A stretch of DNA of 64,000 bases, taken from Methanomassiliicoccales archaeon. Lineage in GTDB: Archaea; Thermoplasmatota; Thermoplasmata; Methanomassiliicoccales; UBA472. Each line of letters begins with the position of its first letter. The stretch's first letter is position 1. The stretch spans positions 1 through 64,000 of the forward strand of contig DASXVU010000005.1 in assembly GCA_036504055.1 (NCBI GenBank), in the 5' to 3' direction. Position numbers and translations under genes: made by a program. Shown in pieces: positions 52,957-62,408 of this stretch. The notes below the pieces were generated by a model. It had not been told where the DNA came from. It ran no database searches and was given only the letters and a program-made list of their open reading frames with translations.

Positions 52957-54186
52957 TCAATGTCCCTCTAGGAACCCGGACGACAGCAAGGCCGCGCCGG
53001 CGGCGCCGATGTACTGGGAATGGGGCGGTACTATCGGTCTTTGCCCCAGCGTGTCCTCCATAGCCCGGACCATTCCGCTTATGAGGGAGGTCCCTCCGAC
53101 CTGGATGACCGGATATCGCACCTCGATCTCCTGCAGCTGCTGTTCGAATATCTGCTCTGCGACCGAGTGACAGGCGGCTGAGGCGACATCCTCCATGGTG
53201 TTGCCCGCCGCAAGAGAGGTGACCAGGTCCTGGATGCCGAACACCGAGCAGTAGGAGTTCATGGGCACTTTCTTGTAGTCTCCCTTGTCCGCCATCTGTC
53301 CCAGTTCGGTGATCTCCACATGCAGGCGCTTCGCCACCATTTCAAGGAACCTTCCTGACGCACCGGCGCAGATGCCTCCCATGGTGAAGTTGTCCGGGAT
53401 GCCGTCCCGTACGGTTATGGCCTTGTTGTCCATACCACCGATGTCAATGATGGTGGCCTCCCCTTTCTGACGGTCGGCCAGCCAAACGGCGCCCTTCGAG
53501 TTGGTGGTCAGCTCTTCCTGCACCAGTTTGGCATTGAACCTCTTTCCCAGGGTAAAACGCCCATATCCGGTAGTGCCTATGGCCTCGAGCTGCTCTCTCT
53601 TGACGCCCGCCTCGGCCAGCGCTTTCTCCAGGGCAGTGTCGGCCGAACTGAAAACATCCTGAGTGGGCAGCCAGAACTTACCTATGATCTCGTTGTCGCG
53701 CATGATCATGGCCTTGGTGGTCGACGAACCGGAATCTATGCCCGCGGTGAGTCCGACCTGGCGTTCTCTGGCAAGCAGTTCCTTGCGTTCCACTATGGTG
53801 ACCAGAGCCTCCATTCTGGTGAGCATCTGGGCCGACTTGGTCCTTTCCGTGAACGAGTAGGTGACGACCGGCAGCCGGGTGTGCTCCTGGATGTACTTTC
53901 TCAGTTCCGTCCTCACCAGCGCCGCCTCGGCGCAGCGGAAGCAGGAGGCAATGAACACCGCATCGGCGTCGTAGTGGCCCTCGGCCACGTTCACGGCCCG
54001 GGCGATCATCAGTTTCAGCTGGGGCGAGACCGGGTTGAACCCAAACTTCTCTATGGCCGATTTGATGTCTTCCAGGTCCACGTCCGGGTAGACCATCTTT
54101 CCGCCAACCGCCCCGGCAGCCCTTTCGATCTCGTCCTGTACTCCCGAATACTCGGTCCCGCAGGATAACTGTGCAATCTTGATCAT
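52957..54186 (-). CDS. mmp15: Methanogenesis marker protein 15 (BcrAD/BadF-type ATPase)
   Basis: The 409-aa protein has an N-terminal marker-specific region with [20 protein letters not shown]. From about 145 comes an ASKHA ATPase core: [14 protein letters not shown] (phosphate 1), [14 protein letters not shown] (phosphate 2) and [15 protein letters not shown] (the Cys-bearing BadF loop), ending [14 protein letters not shown]. This is the activase type that drives low-potential electron transfer to Fe-S clusters. By analogy it may power reductive activation of MCR nickel. Its ATG overlaps the mmp5 stop (ATGA). Confidence 0.95.
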   Translation of the reverse strand: MIKIAQLSCGTEYSGVQDEIERAAGAVGGKMVYPDVDLEDIKSAIEKFGFNPVSPQLKLMIARAVNVAEGHYDADAVFIASCFRCAEAALVRTELRKYIQEHTRLPVVTYSFTERTKSAQMLTRMEALVTIVERKELLARERQVGLTAGIDSGSSTTKAMIMRDNEIIGKFWLPTQDVFSSADTALEKALAEAGVKREQLEAIGTTGYGRFTLGKRFNAKLVQEELTTNSKGAVWLADRQKGEATIIDIGGMDNKAITVRDGIPDNFTMGGICAGASGRFLEMVAKRLHVEITELGQMADKGDYKKVPMNSYCSVFGIQDLVTSLAAGNTMEDVASAACHSVAEQIFEQQLQEIEVRYPVIQVGGTSLISGMVRAMEDTLGQRPIVPPHSQYIGAAGAALLSSGFLEGH

Positions 54187-54617
54187 TTGAGTCCCTCCAG
54201 GAACGCCTTGACCTTCTGGACCACGGCCTTGGCCTCTTCATCGTTCGCCGGATAATCCAGTTCCAATAGCGGTATCTTCCGTTTCCGGACCAACAGCTTG
54301 ACCATTTCGTTGGTGCGGGCGCAGCCGACACAGCCGAACATGTAGGGCGCGTCCTCCATGAATATGGCCGCTTCCGCCTCATCGATCAGCGGTCCATAGA
54401 TGGCCAGTCTTCCGCGTATGCCCGACGGGACCTCTATCCCGGCATATTTGAGTCCCTTCTTCACGTCGTCCACGGTGACGTTCAGCGGAGGGGATTCGAT
54501 CTCCTTGGAGGTCACTTTCTCCGATAGTGCCCCCATGATGCTGAGCGGCTTATGCCCGAAACGTTCCACGAGATCGAAGAGAATCAGGCTGTTCGGGGGG
54601 ACTATGAAAACCTTCAT
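54183..54617 (-). CDS. mmp5: Methanogenesis marker protein 5
   Basis: The protein matches Mmp5: [47 protein letters not shown] and [10 protein letters not shown]. The CVGC pair could bind a cluster. ATG 54617 overlaps the mmp6 stop by four bases, which decides it against GTG 54626. It is conserved in nearly all methanogens and clusters with the MCR-activation genes. Confidence 0.93.
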   Translation of the reverse strand: MKVFIVPPNSLILFDLVERFGHKPLSIMGALSEKVTSKEIESPPLNVTVDDVKKGLKYAGIEVPSGIRGRLAIYGPLIDEAEAAIFMEDAPYMFGCVGCARTNEMVKLLVRKRKIPLLELDYPANDEEAKAVVQKVKAFLEGLK

Positions 54618-55042
54618 TGTTGACACACCTCATCGCAAATCTTCTTCAGCTCCGAGACCGGGAGCTTCTTCCGCTTGGGGACCTCGCAGACCTTGCCCTT
54701 GTTCTCGGCGCACTCCAGGCCGGCCTCGAACATCGGCAGGTCCTTCCATTCCTTCTCCAGCTGGGTGAACCCTGGCCTAGAGCCGTGCTCCGCGCGACAT
54801 CTCCGCGCGTCCCCGATGGGGAAGCCCCTCACCTTGGAGAACAGCCGGTTGGGGTCCAGCTTCCGGACCTCCGCCAGCACCTTGGCCACCACCTCGGGCT
54901 GACCCTGTATGATGACCCCGAAACAGGTCTCCTTGATCTGGATGTCCACGGCCATCGTGTGGATGAAGCGGGTGATCTGGTCTGGAGTGATGGAAGAGGT
55001 CGGCGCTATGACGATGTACCTGGTCTCACTGGTCTTCGGCAT
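54614..55042 (-). CDS. mmp6: Methanogenesis marker protein 6
   Basis: The 142-aa protein matches Mmp6: [73 protein letters not shown], and a Cys-rich C-terminus ([16 protein letters not shown]). It overlaps mmp3 by 17 bases and mmp5 by four. The exact role is unknown; it is a methanogen-wide marker. Confidence 0.93.
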   Translation of the reverse strand: MPKTSETRYIVIAPTSSITPDQITRFIHTMAVDIQIKETCFGVIIQGQPEVVAKVLAEVRKLDPNRLFSKVRGFPIGDARRCRAEHGSRPGFTQLEKEWKDLPMFEAGLECAENKGKVCEVPKRKKLPVSELKKICDEVCQQ

Positions 55043-56654
55043 CCTTTTTCACCTTTTTCTTCGCTGATGGCTTCTTCTTTTCCGACGTCGACGGCGACCT
55101 GGGCTTCTTCGCCTTGGGTGCCGGTGCAGACTTGGGTGCCTGGCGGATATAAACGATATCCCCGTCCTTCAGTCCTGCCATGAGGGCATTGAGGTCGGAG
55201 AGGACGATGCCGGACATGTTGGTCCCGTGCTCCTCCTCGCCTGTGGGGCCGAACTCGTTGCTCGGTTCCAGACGGATCCCGATCAGGCCGCGGTTGGGCC
55301 TGGACATGTTGGTGACGCCCATCTCTCCGCGCACCACCCCCTTCTCGACGGAGAACGCGTTCTCGGGGACCAGGCCTGATGCCACTGACGCGTTACCTTC
55401 GAAGGTCACCATGGGCATCCCTTCGAAGGTGAAGTGGACCTTCATGGTGCCGATCGGCTTATGGTCCAGTCCGGACATCTTGCGGATGTAGTGGGAGGTG
55501 ATCGGTGCCTCCTCGTCCGCCAGCGTGACGTCTCGGATCTGGTCCGACCTGATGCCGAAGGTTTCGACCTCGGGGGAACTGGCCGCGTCCATGGTGAACT
55601 CTGGCTCCTGTTCCACCACCATGCTGTCGTCCGCTCCATCGCCGGTCCTCTTCTGTTTCAGTCCCAAGGAATCCAGGAAATCCTTCGCCTGGACCTGGGT
55701 CATGCCGATGGTCATGATCCTGACCGGGTCGGTCACCATGGTGACCTCTGAATGGTCCGGGACCAAATGGATCAATTGCGCTCCGGAGACCACCAGCCCG
55801 ATGGTGTTGTGACTGGGATTCACCTGTCGGCGCAGTTTGTAGATATAGACCCTGCCAGTTCCCGCACCGGTATTCCTTACCGTGACCATGTCAGGGATCC
55901 TTATGTCGTTCGCCTCGGCGATCAGGGATACGTCCATGTTCGTTGAGCTGGCCGTATAGGCGGCGGTACGTTCCGTGAGCTTCAGCGTACCGGGGGTGAC
56001 CGTCACCAGGAAATGCTCGCAGCTGATCGGCGAGCGATGGTCCAGTTTTACCCGGACGTAACTTTCCACGCTCATCCCTTCCTCCAGCTTGGTCGCCAGA
56101 TCGGTTGTCGCGAAGGCGTCCTTGGAGCTGAGCTCAAGGACCACGGGGCTGACCTCGATGATCTTGTCCGACTCTCTTAGCGAGGAGAGCACATGCCTTC
56201 CCTTCGTGACGTGGCCGATCACCCCTCCGGCAAGACCGTACTCGCCTTCATGGTCCGACCTTGCGAACATCACGTAGGTGGTGTTGGCATCAAATCCACC
56301 CAGGGACAGGAAGGCCTCGTATCGGGAATACTTGGCCTTTCCCTTTACGGAGGTCAGATCGGTAGGGAAGGAACCGACCGCGATGACCTTGGAGGTAGCC
56401 CAACGTACCGACTTGCCGGCCGTTTGGATGTACGCTTCCTTCCAGGTCCTTGCCTCGGCAGAATCGTTCAGTTTGAGAACGAATGCTCCCTTTGTGGTGG
56501 TGAACTTGAACTCGTCCGTCCCTTTCCGGACCTTGTCCATCGGCCGAATGCAAGCCAGCATAGTGCCTGGCGTGTAGGGCTCTCCAGCAATCACATCGCC
56601 GACGGTCGCCCCTTCGTTTGCCTCGACCGACCTGCCATTAACAATTATTCTCAT
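55026..56654 (-). CDS. mmp3: Methanogenesis marker protein 3
   Basis: The 542-aa protein matches Mmp3: MRIIVNGRSVEANEGATVGDVI (a ThiS-like N-terminal strand-helix), paired beta domains with GGVIGHVTKGRHVLS and MGVTNMSRPNRGLIGIRLEPSNEFGPTGE, and DGDIVYIRQAP near the end. It resembles a peptidyl-prolyl-isomerase-like marker family and is a subunit of the MCR activation complex. The Lys/Pro/Ser-rich tail of about 30 residues (KKPRSPSTSEKKKPSAKKKVKK) looks specific to this lineage. ATG 56654 with GGGAGA upstream is preferred over TTG 56666. Confidence 0.94.
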   Translation of the reverse strand: MRIIVNGRSVEANEGATVGDVIAGEPYTPGTMLACIRPMDKVRKGTDEFKFTTTKGAFVLKLNDSAEARTWKEAYIQTAGKSVRWATSKVIAVGSFPTDLTSVKGKAKYSRYEAFLSLGGFDANTTYVMFARSDHEGEYGLAGGVIGHVTKGRHVLSSLRESDKIIEVSPVVLELSSKDAFATTDLATKLEEGMSVESYVRVKLDHRSPISCEHFLVTVTPGTLKLTERTAAYTASSTNMDVSLIAEANDIRIPDMVTVRNTGAGTGRVYIYKLRRQVNPSHNTIGLVVSGAQLIHLVPDHSEVTMVTDPVRIMTIGMTQVQAKDFLDSLGLKQKRTGDGADDSMVVEQEPEFTMDAASSPEVETFGIRSDQIRDVTLADEEAPITSHYIRKMSGLDHKPIGTMKVHFTFEGMPMVTFEGNASVASGLVPENAFSVEKGVVRGEMGVTNMSRPNRGLIGIRLEPSNEFGPTGEEEHGTNMSGIVLSDLNALMAGLKDGDIVYIRQAPKSAPAPKAKKPRSPSTSEKKKPSAKKKVKKDAEDQ

Positions 56655-56702
56655 CTGGTCTCCCAAGTGATGCTTCGGACTGTTAATAATGTTTGTTACC
56701 AG

Positions 56703-56728
56703 ACTACCAAAAACACCGTTCTGGTAGT
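56703..56728. promoter_or_regulatory. Inverted repeat upstream of the mmp3 operon
   Basis: ACTACCA (56703-56709) and TGGTAGT (56722-56728) form a 7-bp inverted repeat with a 12-base gap; a second, overlapping pair TACCAGA/TCTGGTA is also present. It lies just beyond a weak TATA-like element (acattattaac, minus strand) that would serve mmp3, so it could be an operator. Inference only. Confidence 0.35.
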
Positions 56729-56865
56729 TTCATCTCGGTGAGCGATCGACGATCATTGTTTCCGATCATGTCATGGTTCTAGGAATGACGAACAGCGGAA
56801 CTGAAAGAGAATGACAAAGACGATCCTGTAATTGTTTTATACCGTGCGAACCGCTCACCTTAGGC

Positions 56866-57438
56866 ATGGAGAAAGCGGCTATCCTGAAGCAGGTGGAGGA
56901 GAAGCTCCGCGCTATTCCCGGGGTCATGGACGTATGGTTCCTTGACGCTCAACAAAGGTCGAAGCTCGAGTCGATCGAAAGGGAAGCGGAGTCCCATGGG
57001 GCATGCGGCGGTCTCATGCCGTTCGTCAACCGGGGAGTATGGTCCACGATGAGCAGGGAGATCGTCGCGGTGATCGTGATCGGCTCGTCCATTCCGCTCA
57101 TCGGAGACCAGTTCAACATCGTCTATATCGAGGACCAGAACAAGCAGGTGATCGGCGAGTATCTAACGCCGGCCCGCCAAGAGGAGTTCAAGGATAGGAC
57201 GGATGTATGCAGGATCGGCCCGGACTTCATCATCTATGGTGATCGGTCCATGGTTGGCGAGCCGTATTTCGTTCTCCCTGAGCTGGAGTTCCATTTCCTT
57301 GACGACATCGGGGAAGTGATGGACATCACCTCGGGCAGCATATCAACGATGGCCGATGATTGGATCAGGGCAGAGCTGGGATTTGTGGAAACGAAGCACT
57401 GGACCCATATCATCGGTTTCAACCTCAAGGAACAGTGA
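56866..57438 (+). CDS. Unknown protein, paralogue of the gene at 61700
   Basis: The 190-aa protein starts MEKAAILKQVEEKLRAIPGV. A conserved core follows: FNIVYIEDQNKQVIGEYLTPARQEEF, the C-x-x-G-x-DFIIYGD strand, then WIRAEL and HIIGFNLKEQ at the end. The protein at 61700 shows the same order (VYMLDDEG...EVLPGE...DFVVFTDK...VGFN), so they are paralogues of an unrecognised family. It sits in opposite orientation between the mmp3 operon and mcrC, with its own TATA element (ttttatacc, about 56834-56842) about 25 bases before the ATG. A role linked to MCR maturation is suggested by location only. Confidence 0.7.
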   Translation: MEKAAILKQVEEKLRAIPGVMDVWFLDAQQRSKLESIEREAESHGACGGLMPFVNRGVWSTMSREIVAVIVIGSSIPLIGDQFNIVYIEDQNKQVIGEYLTPARQEEFKDRTDVCRIGPDFIIYGDRSMVGEPYFVLPELEFHFLDDIGEVMDITSGSISTMADDWIRAELGFVETKHWTHIIGFNLKEQ

Positions 57439-57440
57439 GA

Positions 57441-58043
57441 TCAAAGGTGCTTCTTGACCTTGGACACGATCTCGTCCAGTTTGGACTGTGAGATGGTCGA
57501 CCCGCGTATGACCCCGGTAATGATCTCCACGATCTCGCCCTTGGTCCCGATATTCTCCGGTTTGGGCATGACATATCTGGTCCTCACGCCGATGCGGGCG
57601 AAGTCCTCGAAATCGACCGGTGCCTGGCAGACCACGACGGCCGGCATGTCCACGTTCCTCAGGATGAGCCGCGCCTTGTAGATGATGTGGGCCTTCACGT
57701 TCCCCAGGTGGATCAATGCCAACTTGAACTGCTGTATCCTTTTGATCTCGATATCGTCCAGACCGAAGATGGAGCCGGTCGATACGTCGGGTGCGTCGGA
57801 AGGGACCCCCGATCCGGCATTGATCACGATGACACTGGTATCGATGCCTTCCTCCCTCAGCTCATAGGTGATCTCGCAGACCGGCTTGGTGATGTGACGC
57901 TTTCCCGGACCCATGGCCACCGCGACCACCTGCCTTCCGCTCTCCGAGATCGTGGCCTTTTGGGCCAGACTTCCGCCGACACCGAGACCTCGAGCCTCCC
58001 GGCATTCCACAAAACGGGTCTTACGACCGATGCTCTCTTTCAC
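57441..58043 (-). CDS. mcrC: Methyl-coenzyme M reductase operon protein C
   Basis: The 200-aa protein matches Mcr[57 protein letters not shown] and the [27 protein letters not shown] block. McrC is part of the A3a component that reduces Ni in F430 of MCR. Here it is outside the mcr operon, placed after atwA with a GTGA overlap (58040-58043), so both are co-translated. Start is GTG 58043. Confidence 0.95.
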   Translation of the reverse strand: MKESIGRKTRFVECREARGLGVGGSLAQKATISESGRQVVAVAMGPGKRHITKPVCEITYELREEGIDTSVIVINAGSGVPSDAPDVSTGSIFGLDDIEIKRIQQFKLALIHLGNVKAHIIYKARLILRNVDMPAVVVCQAPVDFEDFARIGVRTRYVMPKPENIGTKGEIVEIITGVIRGSTISQSKLDEIVSKVKKHL

Positions 58044-59674
58044 TGGTTAACCTCACAGGTCTCTGGCCCGGGCTCTCCGATCAGGTCGGCCTCGGTAAGG
58101 TTCGCTACCACTTCCTTCGGGTCTCCGAGGGCGATGAGCTTGCCTCCTTTCATCAGCGCCACCCGGTCGCAGCAGTCGATCACGAAGTCCATATCGTGGC
58201 TGACGATCATGAAGGTCTCTCCCAGTTCCTTCCTCGCGTGCAGGATGGACTTGGCCACCGACACCTTAGTGATGGGGTCCATGGTACCGGTCGGTTCGTC
58301 CAGGATCACAAATCTAGGTTCCGCGATGAGCACCCTTGCCATAGCCACCCTTTGCTTCTCGCCTACGCTCAACGTTTCCGGGAATGCATAAAGGATCCGC
58401 TCGATGTCCTTCGGCAGGAATCCCACTCCGCTCAGAACTTGGATGGCCTTCATCTTGGCCAGCTCGGCTGGCATCTTCATGCCGATGCAAACGGTGAGGT
58501 TCTGCAGGATGGTGTTGAACGGATATAGACTGTACTCCTGGTGCAGCATACCTATGTACGGTGTGGCCCGGCCCCTGCCGAACTCACCCATCTCGGACAT
58601 GTTGATCCAATCGTCACCGATGCGGACCTCCACCATCCCACCGGTGGCCGGGGCCAGACCGGATATCATATTGGACATGGTGGTCTTACCGGCTCCGCTC
58701 AACCCGACCAATCCGAAGATCTCCTTTTCCTTTACATCGAATGTTACCCCGTCCACGGCCTTGACCACCCCGCGAACGATGGAATAGAAATATTTCTTGG
58801 CATCCGTGCACCTGATTATCGGCTGGCCAACTGGAACCGTCATATCAGGGATCTTGTCGAACCCTACCTCGAACTCCTTGACCACTTCTTCGGGAGCCCC
58901 TCTTTTCACCATCTCCCCAGACTCCAGCCATATGGCCTTGTCGGAAAGGAGATTGATGGCCTTAGGCCAGTGAGAGGTGACCACCATGGTCATGCCGGTG
59001 CACTTGACAGCCTCGGAGAGGGCCTTATGAACGATCTCCGCAGTTTGCGGGTCCAGGGTTCCGGTCGGCTCGTCCGCCAAGAACAATATCGGTTCTCGCG
59101 CAAGCTGTCGCGCCAGAACGCATCTCTGCTTCTCGCCTCCGGAAAGGTCCCGGGCGATATGAGTGGTACGGTGGGTCATGTTGACCATCTGGAGAAGCTC
59201 GATGGCCCGTGCGATCTTGCGCTTCTCGTCGAAATTGGCCGGGAACGCTTCGAAAATGTTCTCGATGACCGACATATCTCCGTATAGGGCGAAGGACCGC
59301 TGCAGCATGATGGCGATCCGCTCCTTGACCGCCATCCTCAGCGGGTCCCGCTCGTCCAGACCCCAGAAGTCCACCTCTTCTATATGGGTCGGCTCGCCGC
59401 ACCTGGTGCAAGGCTTTCCTGGAGCGGGAAGGTCGATGCGGTTACATTTCTCGCAATGATTTACACGGTAAATGATCTTCCCGGAGGTGGGCCTGTACTC
59501 CTCCGTCCCTCTCAATGCATGGATAAGAACGGACTTCCCGGAGCCACTTCTCCCAATCAGCCCCAAGACCTCCCCGACGCCTATGGTGGTACTGATGTCC
59601 CTCAGCACCTGGCTGCCGTTGAAGCTCTTGCTGATATTGTCCACGGTGACGAAAACCTCGTTGTTCTCGGACAT
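58040..59674 (-). CDS. atwA: MCR system component A2 (tandem ABC ATPase)
   Basis: The 544-aa soluble protein has two ABC domains: Walker [10 protein letters not shown] with signature LSGGEKQRC, and Walker [10 protein letters not shown] with signature LSVGEKQRV, each with a [16 protein letters not shown] Walker B. A zinc ribbon ([20 protein letters not shown], about 74-93) is inserted in the first domain, as in component A2 proteins. A2 supplies ATP for reductive activation of MCR nickel. A minus-strand TATA element (agtatatta, about 59701-59709) and GGGAGGG lie close to the ATG. Confidence 0.96.
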   Translation of the reverse strand: MSENNEVFVTVDNISKSFNGSQVLRDISTTIGVGEVLGLIGRSGSGKSVLIHALRGTEEYRPTSGKIIYRVNHCEKCNRIDLPAPGKPCTRCGEPTHIEEVDFWGLDERDPLRMAVKERIAIMLQRSFALYGDMSVIENIFEAFPANFDEKRKIARAIELLQMVNMTHRTTHIARDLSGGEKQRCVLARQLAREPILFLADEPTGTLDPQTAEIVHKALSEAVKCTGMTMVVTSHWPKAINLLSDKAIWLESGEMVKRGAPEEVVKEFEVGFDKIPDMTVPVGQPIIRCTDAKKYFYSIVRGVVKAVDGVTFDVKEKEIFGLVGLSGAGKTTMSNMISGLAPATGGMVEVRIGDDWINMSEMGEFGRGRATPYIGMLHQEYSLYPFNTILQNLTVCIGMKMPAELAKMKAIQVLSGVGFLPKDIERILYAFPETLSVGEKQRVAMARVLIAEPRFVILDEPTGTMDPITKVSVAKSILHARKELGETFMIVSHDMDFVIDCCDRVALMKGGKLIALGDPKEVVANLTEADLIGEPGPETCEVNQ

Positions 59675-59895
59675 AATCCCTCCCGAATGATTAAACAGGC
59701 TTAATATACTTGCTCCAGATGGTCAATTATCGTTAAGTTTGTTAACTATCGGCAACCAAGATTGGAACCCGAAGAACGTATCTAGGAACGGTCTCATCTA
59801 TCTTCCGGGCCTAATACACTAGTGGGAGATATTTAAATCAACATCCATCGAAGATACGAATGTACCATCTGGTGCGCATTGAAAAATAAGTTTAA

Positions 59896-59920
59896 ATGGA
59901 TGGATTATATATCCATCCAT
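59896..59920. promoter_or_regulatory. Perfect 10-bp palindromic operator at the DUF4443-DUF2111 gene start
   Basis: ATGGATGGAT-TATAT-ATCCATCCAT is a perfect inverted repeat with a 5-base centre, ending one base before ATG 59922. A TATA-like tttaaat (59891-59897) at about -28 would start a leaderless mRNA at the ATG, so the palindrome covers the transcription start. This is the expected layout for autorepression by the encoded winged-helix protein. Confidence 0.7.
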
Positions 59921-59921
59921 A

Positions 59922-60887
59922 ATGTCATTGGCGTTCAGCTCGTATTTTGCCGGGGGCCCTACACCGAAATTCAGTCTTTTCCATATCTGGAAGGCCTATC
60001 AGGTCATCGATAGTCAAGGACCGATAGGACGAAAGGCATTGGCCGATGCGCTCCAGATAGGGGAAGGAAGCATCAGGACCATCTTGGATAAGATGGTGCG
60101 CGAAGGTTCGGTGGAGAACACCAGGATGGGGACGGTCATAACCGACCGGGGCCGCAAGAAACTGGAGACATCCGGGGTCGAAGTGGCCTCGGTGGACATG
60201 TCCGACCTAACGCTCGGCAAACACAATTGCGCAGTGCTGGTCAAGGGCATGGCCCATAGGATCAAGATGGGATGCGAGCAGCGTGACGAAGCGGTCAGGG
60301 CAGGGGCGGTCGGGGCGACCACCTTGATCGTCAAGGAAGGGAAGATCGTGTTCCCGGGGGATGAGGACTTCCCAGACCAGGAGGCGGTGGCACCGTTGCG
60401 CAGCAAGTTCAAGATCGAGGATGGAGACGTGGTGATAATCGGTTCCGCATTCTCCTATGAGGCGGCCGAGAAGGGCGCGGTCACTTCGGCGCTGGCCCTG
60501 GGAAATCAATCGCGCCGGTGCTGGAACGAAGGCACCAACCTTTTGTCCCAGGACACCGAAGCAGATGAGCTTAAATGCCTTACGTTGGCGATACATGAGC
60601 TCCTGGGCCGACTGCCGGTGACCATGAGGAGCAAGAACCATTATGGTGTCAGGTGCGACGAGGGTGAGGTGGTGGACACCAATTTCACCGGCCCGCTGCT
60701 GGAGGAATCCCTCAAACGGAACACCATCATCAGAAAGACCGCCACCACCGGACCGTTCCGCGGACTTCCGGTGGTCGTGGTACCGATCATGCGAAAGAAA
60801 GAGGCTATCGCGGTCATCGGAACATTGGACGTGGGCAAGGGTGCGGTCTTCGAGCTGCTGAACAAGACCAGGAAGAACAATTTCTGA
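59922..60887 (+). CDS. Winged-helix regulator with DUF4443 and DUF2111 domains
   Basis: Residues 1-80 form a winged helix (LFHIWKAYQVIDSQGPIGRKALADALQIGEGSIRTILDKMVREG). Residues about 85-200 match the DUF4443 effector-like region (HNCAVLVKGMAHRIKMGCEQRDEAVRAGAVGATTLIV). Residues about 205-320 match DUF2111, a methanogen-specific domain (GRLPVTMRSKNHYGVRCDEGEVVDTNF to GTLDVGKGAVFELL). DUF2111 also occurs alone in methanogens, so this is a fused regulator. The ligand is unknown. The operator at its start and its place beside the MCR cluster suggest control of methanogenesis genes. Confidence 0.83.
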   Translation: MSLAFSSYFAGGPTPKFSLFHIWKAYQVIDSQGPIGRKALADALQIGEGSIRTILDKMVREGSVENTRMGTVITDRGRKKLETSGVEVASVDMSDLTLGKHNCAVLVKGMAHRIKMGCEQRDEAVRAGAVGATTLIVKEGKIVFPGDEDFPDQEAVAPLRSKFKIEDGDVVIIGSAFSYEAAEKGAVTSALALGNQSRRCWNEGTNLLSQDTEADELKCLTLAIHELLGRLPVTMRSKNHYGVRCDEGEVVDTNFTGPLLEESLKRNTIIRKTATTGPFRGLPVVVVPIMRKKEAIAVIGTLDVGKGAVFELLNKTRKNNF

Positions 60888-60924
60888 GGCGCCGGAGCGC
60901 ATCCTTCCACCTTTCCAAGGAGGG

Positions 60925-61311
60925 ATGCCAAAGGCATTTCTATGCCCTCCAATAATCCCTGAGGGCATGGACGAAGTCCTTGCCAACGCAGGCCCGGTTG
61001 TGGCCATCATGCTCGACCCGGGTGTCTGTCAGTTCAAGAGCAGGATCAGCGTAGTGATGAATGACGACAAACAACTGGTTTACAAGATCGAAAGCCAGTG
61101 TCCGCACGTCAAGAAGATGGCGGCCGAGATGCCCCTCTTCGATATGTTCGACATCATGAAGATGCCATTCGGCATGAACCCGATCTATGATGTTGGAGGC
61201 AAATACCTGAAGCATAGCGCATGCCCGTTGCCGATGGCTATGATAAAGGCTGGTGAGGTGGTTACGGGCATGGGATTGAAAAGAACCGTGTCCGTTTCCT
61301 TCGAGGGCTGA
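60925..61311 (+). CDS. DUF6951-like conserved protein, 128 aa
   Basis: The protein carries NAGPVVAIMLDPGVCQFKSRISVV, YKIESQCPHVKKMAAEMP, and a C-terminal HSACPLPMAMIKAGEVVTGMGLKRTVSV. Conserved Cys residues at about 35, 59 and 100 resemble a recurring methanogen/anaerobe family with a presumed metal or Fe-S site. ATG 60925 sits immediately after an AAGGAGGG; ATG 60967 (MDEVLANAG) is an alternative with better spacing. It follows the regulator gene by 37 bases and could be its co-transcribed target. Confidence 0.7.
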   Translation: MPKAFLCPPIIPEGMDEVLANAGPVVAIMLDPGVCQFKSRISVVMNDDKQLVYKIESQCPHVKKMAAEMPLFDMFDIMKMPFGMNPIYDVGGKYLKHSACPLPMAMIKAGEVVTGMGLKRTVSVSFEG

Positions 61312-61315
61312 AAAA

Positions 61316-61606
61316 TCACTTGATTATCTCGTCGATCTTGTCCGTCCAGATGACGGTGCTGGGTCCGGCGAGATACATCGCCACCAGGAGGGACTCCCGG
61401 ATCTCGTCCTTGGTGGCCCCCGCCTCCTTCGCTTTGTTGGCATGCACCAGTAGGCATTCGTCGCACTTCAGGAGAGCGGTCACCGCCACCGCTATCAGTT
61501 CCTTCTCCTTGACGCTCAAGGCCCCATCCTTGAAGACAGTCCCTTTGAGCCGATAGAGTGCGGCTATAACATCTGGCTGCTGCTTCGAGATGAGGTCCAA
61601 ACTCAT
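61316..61606 (-). CDS. Carboxymuconolactone decarboxylase / AhpD-like protein
   Basis: The 96-aa helical protein has the AhpD-type active site CDECLLVHANKAKEAGAT (CxxC followed by His) and the family end helix EIRESLLVAMYLAGPSTVIW. Such proteins are thiol-disulfide reductases supporting peroxide or other redox enzymes. ATG 61606 matches relatives; a minus-strand TATA box (gaatatatat, about 61629-61638) gives a leaderless transcript there, so the frame's first start at 61633 is rejected. Confidence 0.9.
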   Translation of the reverse strand: MSLDLISKQQPDVIAALYRLKGTVFKDGALSVKEKELIAVAVTALLKCDECLLVHANKAKEAGATKDEIRESLLVAMYLAGPSTVIWTDKIDEIIK

Positions 61607-61699
61607 GGATTTCTGTAACGCAAATACCAGCATATATATTCAATGTTCGACCCCGTTGATGGAAAGGGTATATTATTCGAGAATACATTCCGGCGGTCA

Positions 61700-62254
61700 A
61701 TGGCAGCGATTGACGAGGCTCTTGATATCATCAGAGGAATGAAGGGCACCAGGATAACCATACCGTTGACAAAGAAAGACATAGAAGAGGTCCTCGTCAC
61801 CGAAAGGGGTGTAAAATCCCAGATGGGCACCAAGGTGTTCAATGTGGGTCTGGAAGAGGCGATGAAAAGGGACCATGTCATATGCATCATCAAGGACGTC
61901 ACGTTCAGGCCGCCACCCGAGCCAACGGTGTACATGCTCGATGATGAGGGAGTGATCTTGGGCACCGAGGTGCTGCCCGGCGAGCACAAGAAGTACAAGG
62001 AAAAGGAGAACGTGATGTTCCTCTGCCAGGATTTCGTAGTCTTCACGGATAAAAAACAAAAATCGAGAGAGCACTGGATGATGCCGCCGGTGTCGTTCCC
62101 GGAGCTGACCACGATAAAGGGGGTTACCGAAGTTGTATCCTGCAGCCCGTCGCCCCCCAGCGACATGGTCATCAAAGCCAACTACGGCCTCGAAGACGAC
62201 CCGAAGCTGGCATCGATCCTGGTCGGGTTCAACAGCGAAGACTCCCATAAGTAA
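61700..62254 (+). CDS. Unknown protein, paralogue of the gene at 56866
   Basis: The protein starts MAAIDEALDIIRGMKGTRIT and contains VICIIKDVTFRPPPEPTVYMLDDEG, DFVVFTDKKQKSREHW and a final ILVGFNSEDSHK. Its order of conserved strands mirrors the 190-aa protein at 56866. A TATA box (ggtatatta, about 61667-61675) lies about 25 bases before ATG 61700, so translation starts there from a leaderless mRNA; the earlier ATG 61643 lies upstream of that promoter. A hairpin and T7 run (62292-62328) follow the gene. Function unknown. Confidence 0.72.
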   Translation: MAAIDEALDIIRGMKGTRITIPLTKKDIEEVLVTERGVKSQMGTKVFNVGLEEAMKRDHVICIIKDVTFRPPPEPTVYMLDDEGVILGTEVLPGEHKKYKEKENVMFLCQDFVVFTDKKQKSREHWMMPPVSFPELTTIKGVTEVVSCSPSPPSDMVIKANYGLEDDPKLASILVGFNSEDSHK

Positions 62255-62291
62255 TCGTGGAGTCTCGATAAGCATTGATGATGACAACACC

Positions 62292-62328
62292 GGTCCATCC
62301 CTTAACGGACCAGAAAGTCTCTTTTTTT
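62292..62328 (+). terminator. Hairpin and T-run terminator
   Basis: GGTCC (62292-62296) pairs with GGACC (62307-62311) around a 10-base loop. A TTTTTTT run follows within 20 bases (62322-62328). It lies 38 bases after the stop of the gene at 61700. Confidence 0.55.
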
Positions 62329-62376
62329 CACTGTTCATCCATTTCCCCGCCGACTTGACGGAACAGGTTGATGTAC

Positions 62377-62400
62377 ACCGAGTTGAACGTTGAACTCGGT
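62377..62400. promoter_or_regulatory. 24-bp near-perfect palindrome ahead of the gene at 62409
   Basis: ACCGAGTTGAAC is followed by GTTGAACTCGGT, which is its reverse complement with one mismatch. It ends eight bases before ATG 62409. The GGTG that could act as ribosome site lies at its 3' arm (62398-62401), so an RNA hairpin here would hide it; as DNA it could be an operator. Either reading is inference. Confidence 0.5.
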
Positions 62401-62408
62401 GTGACAAT

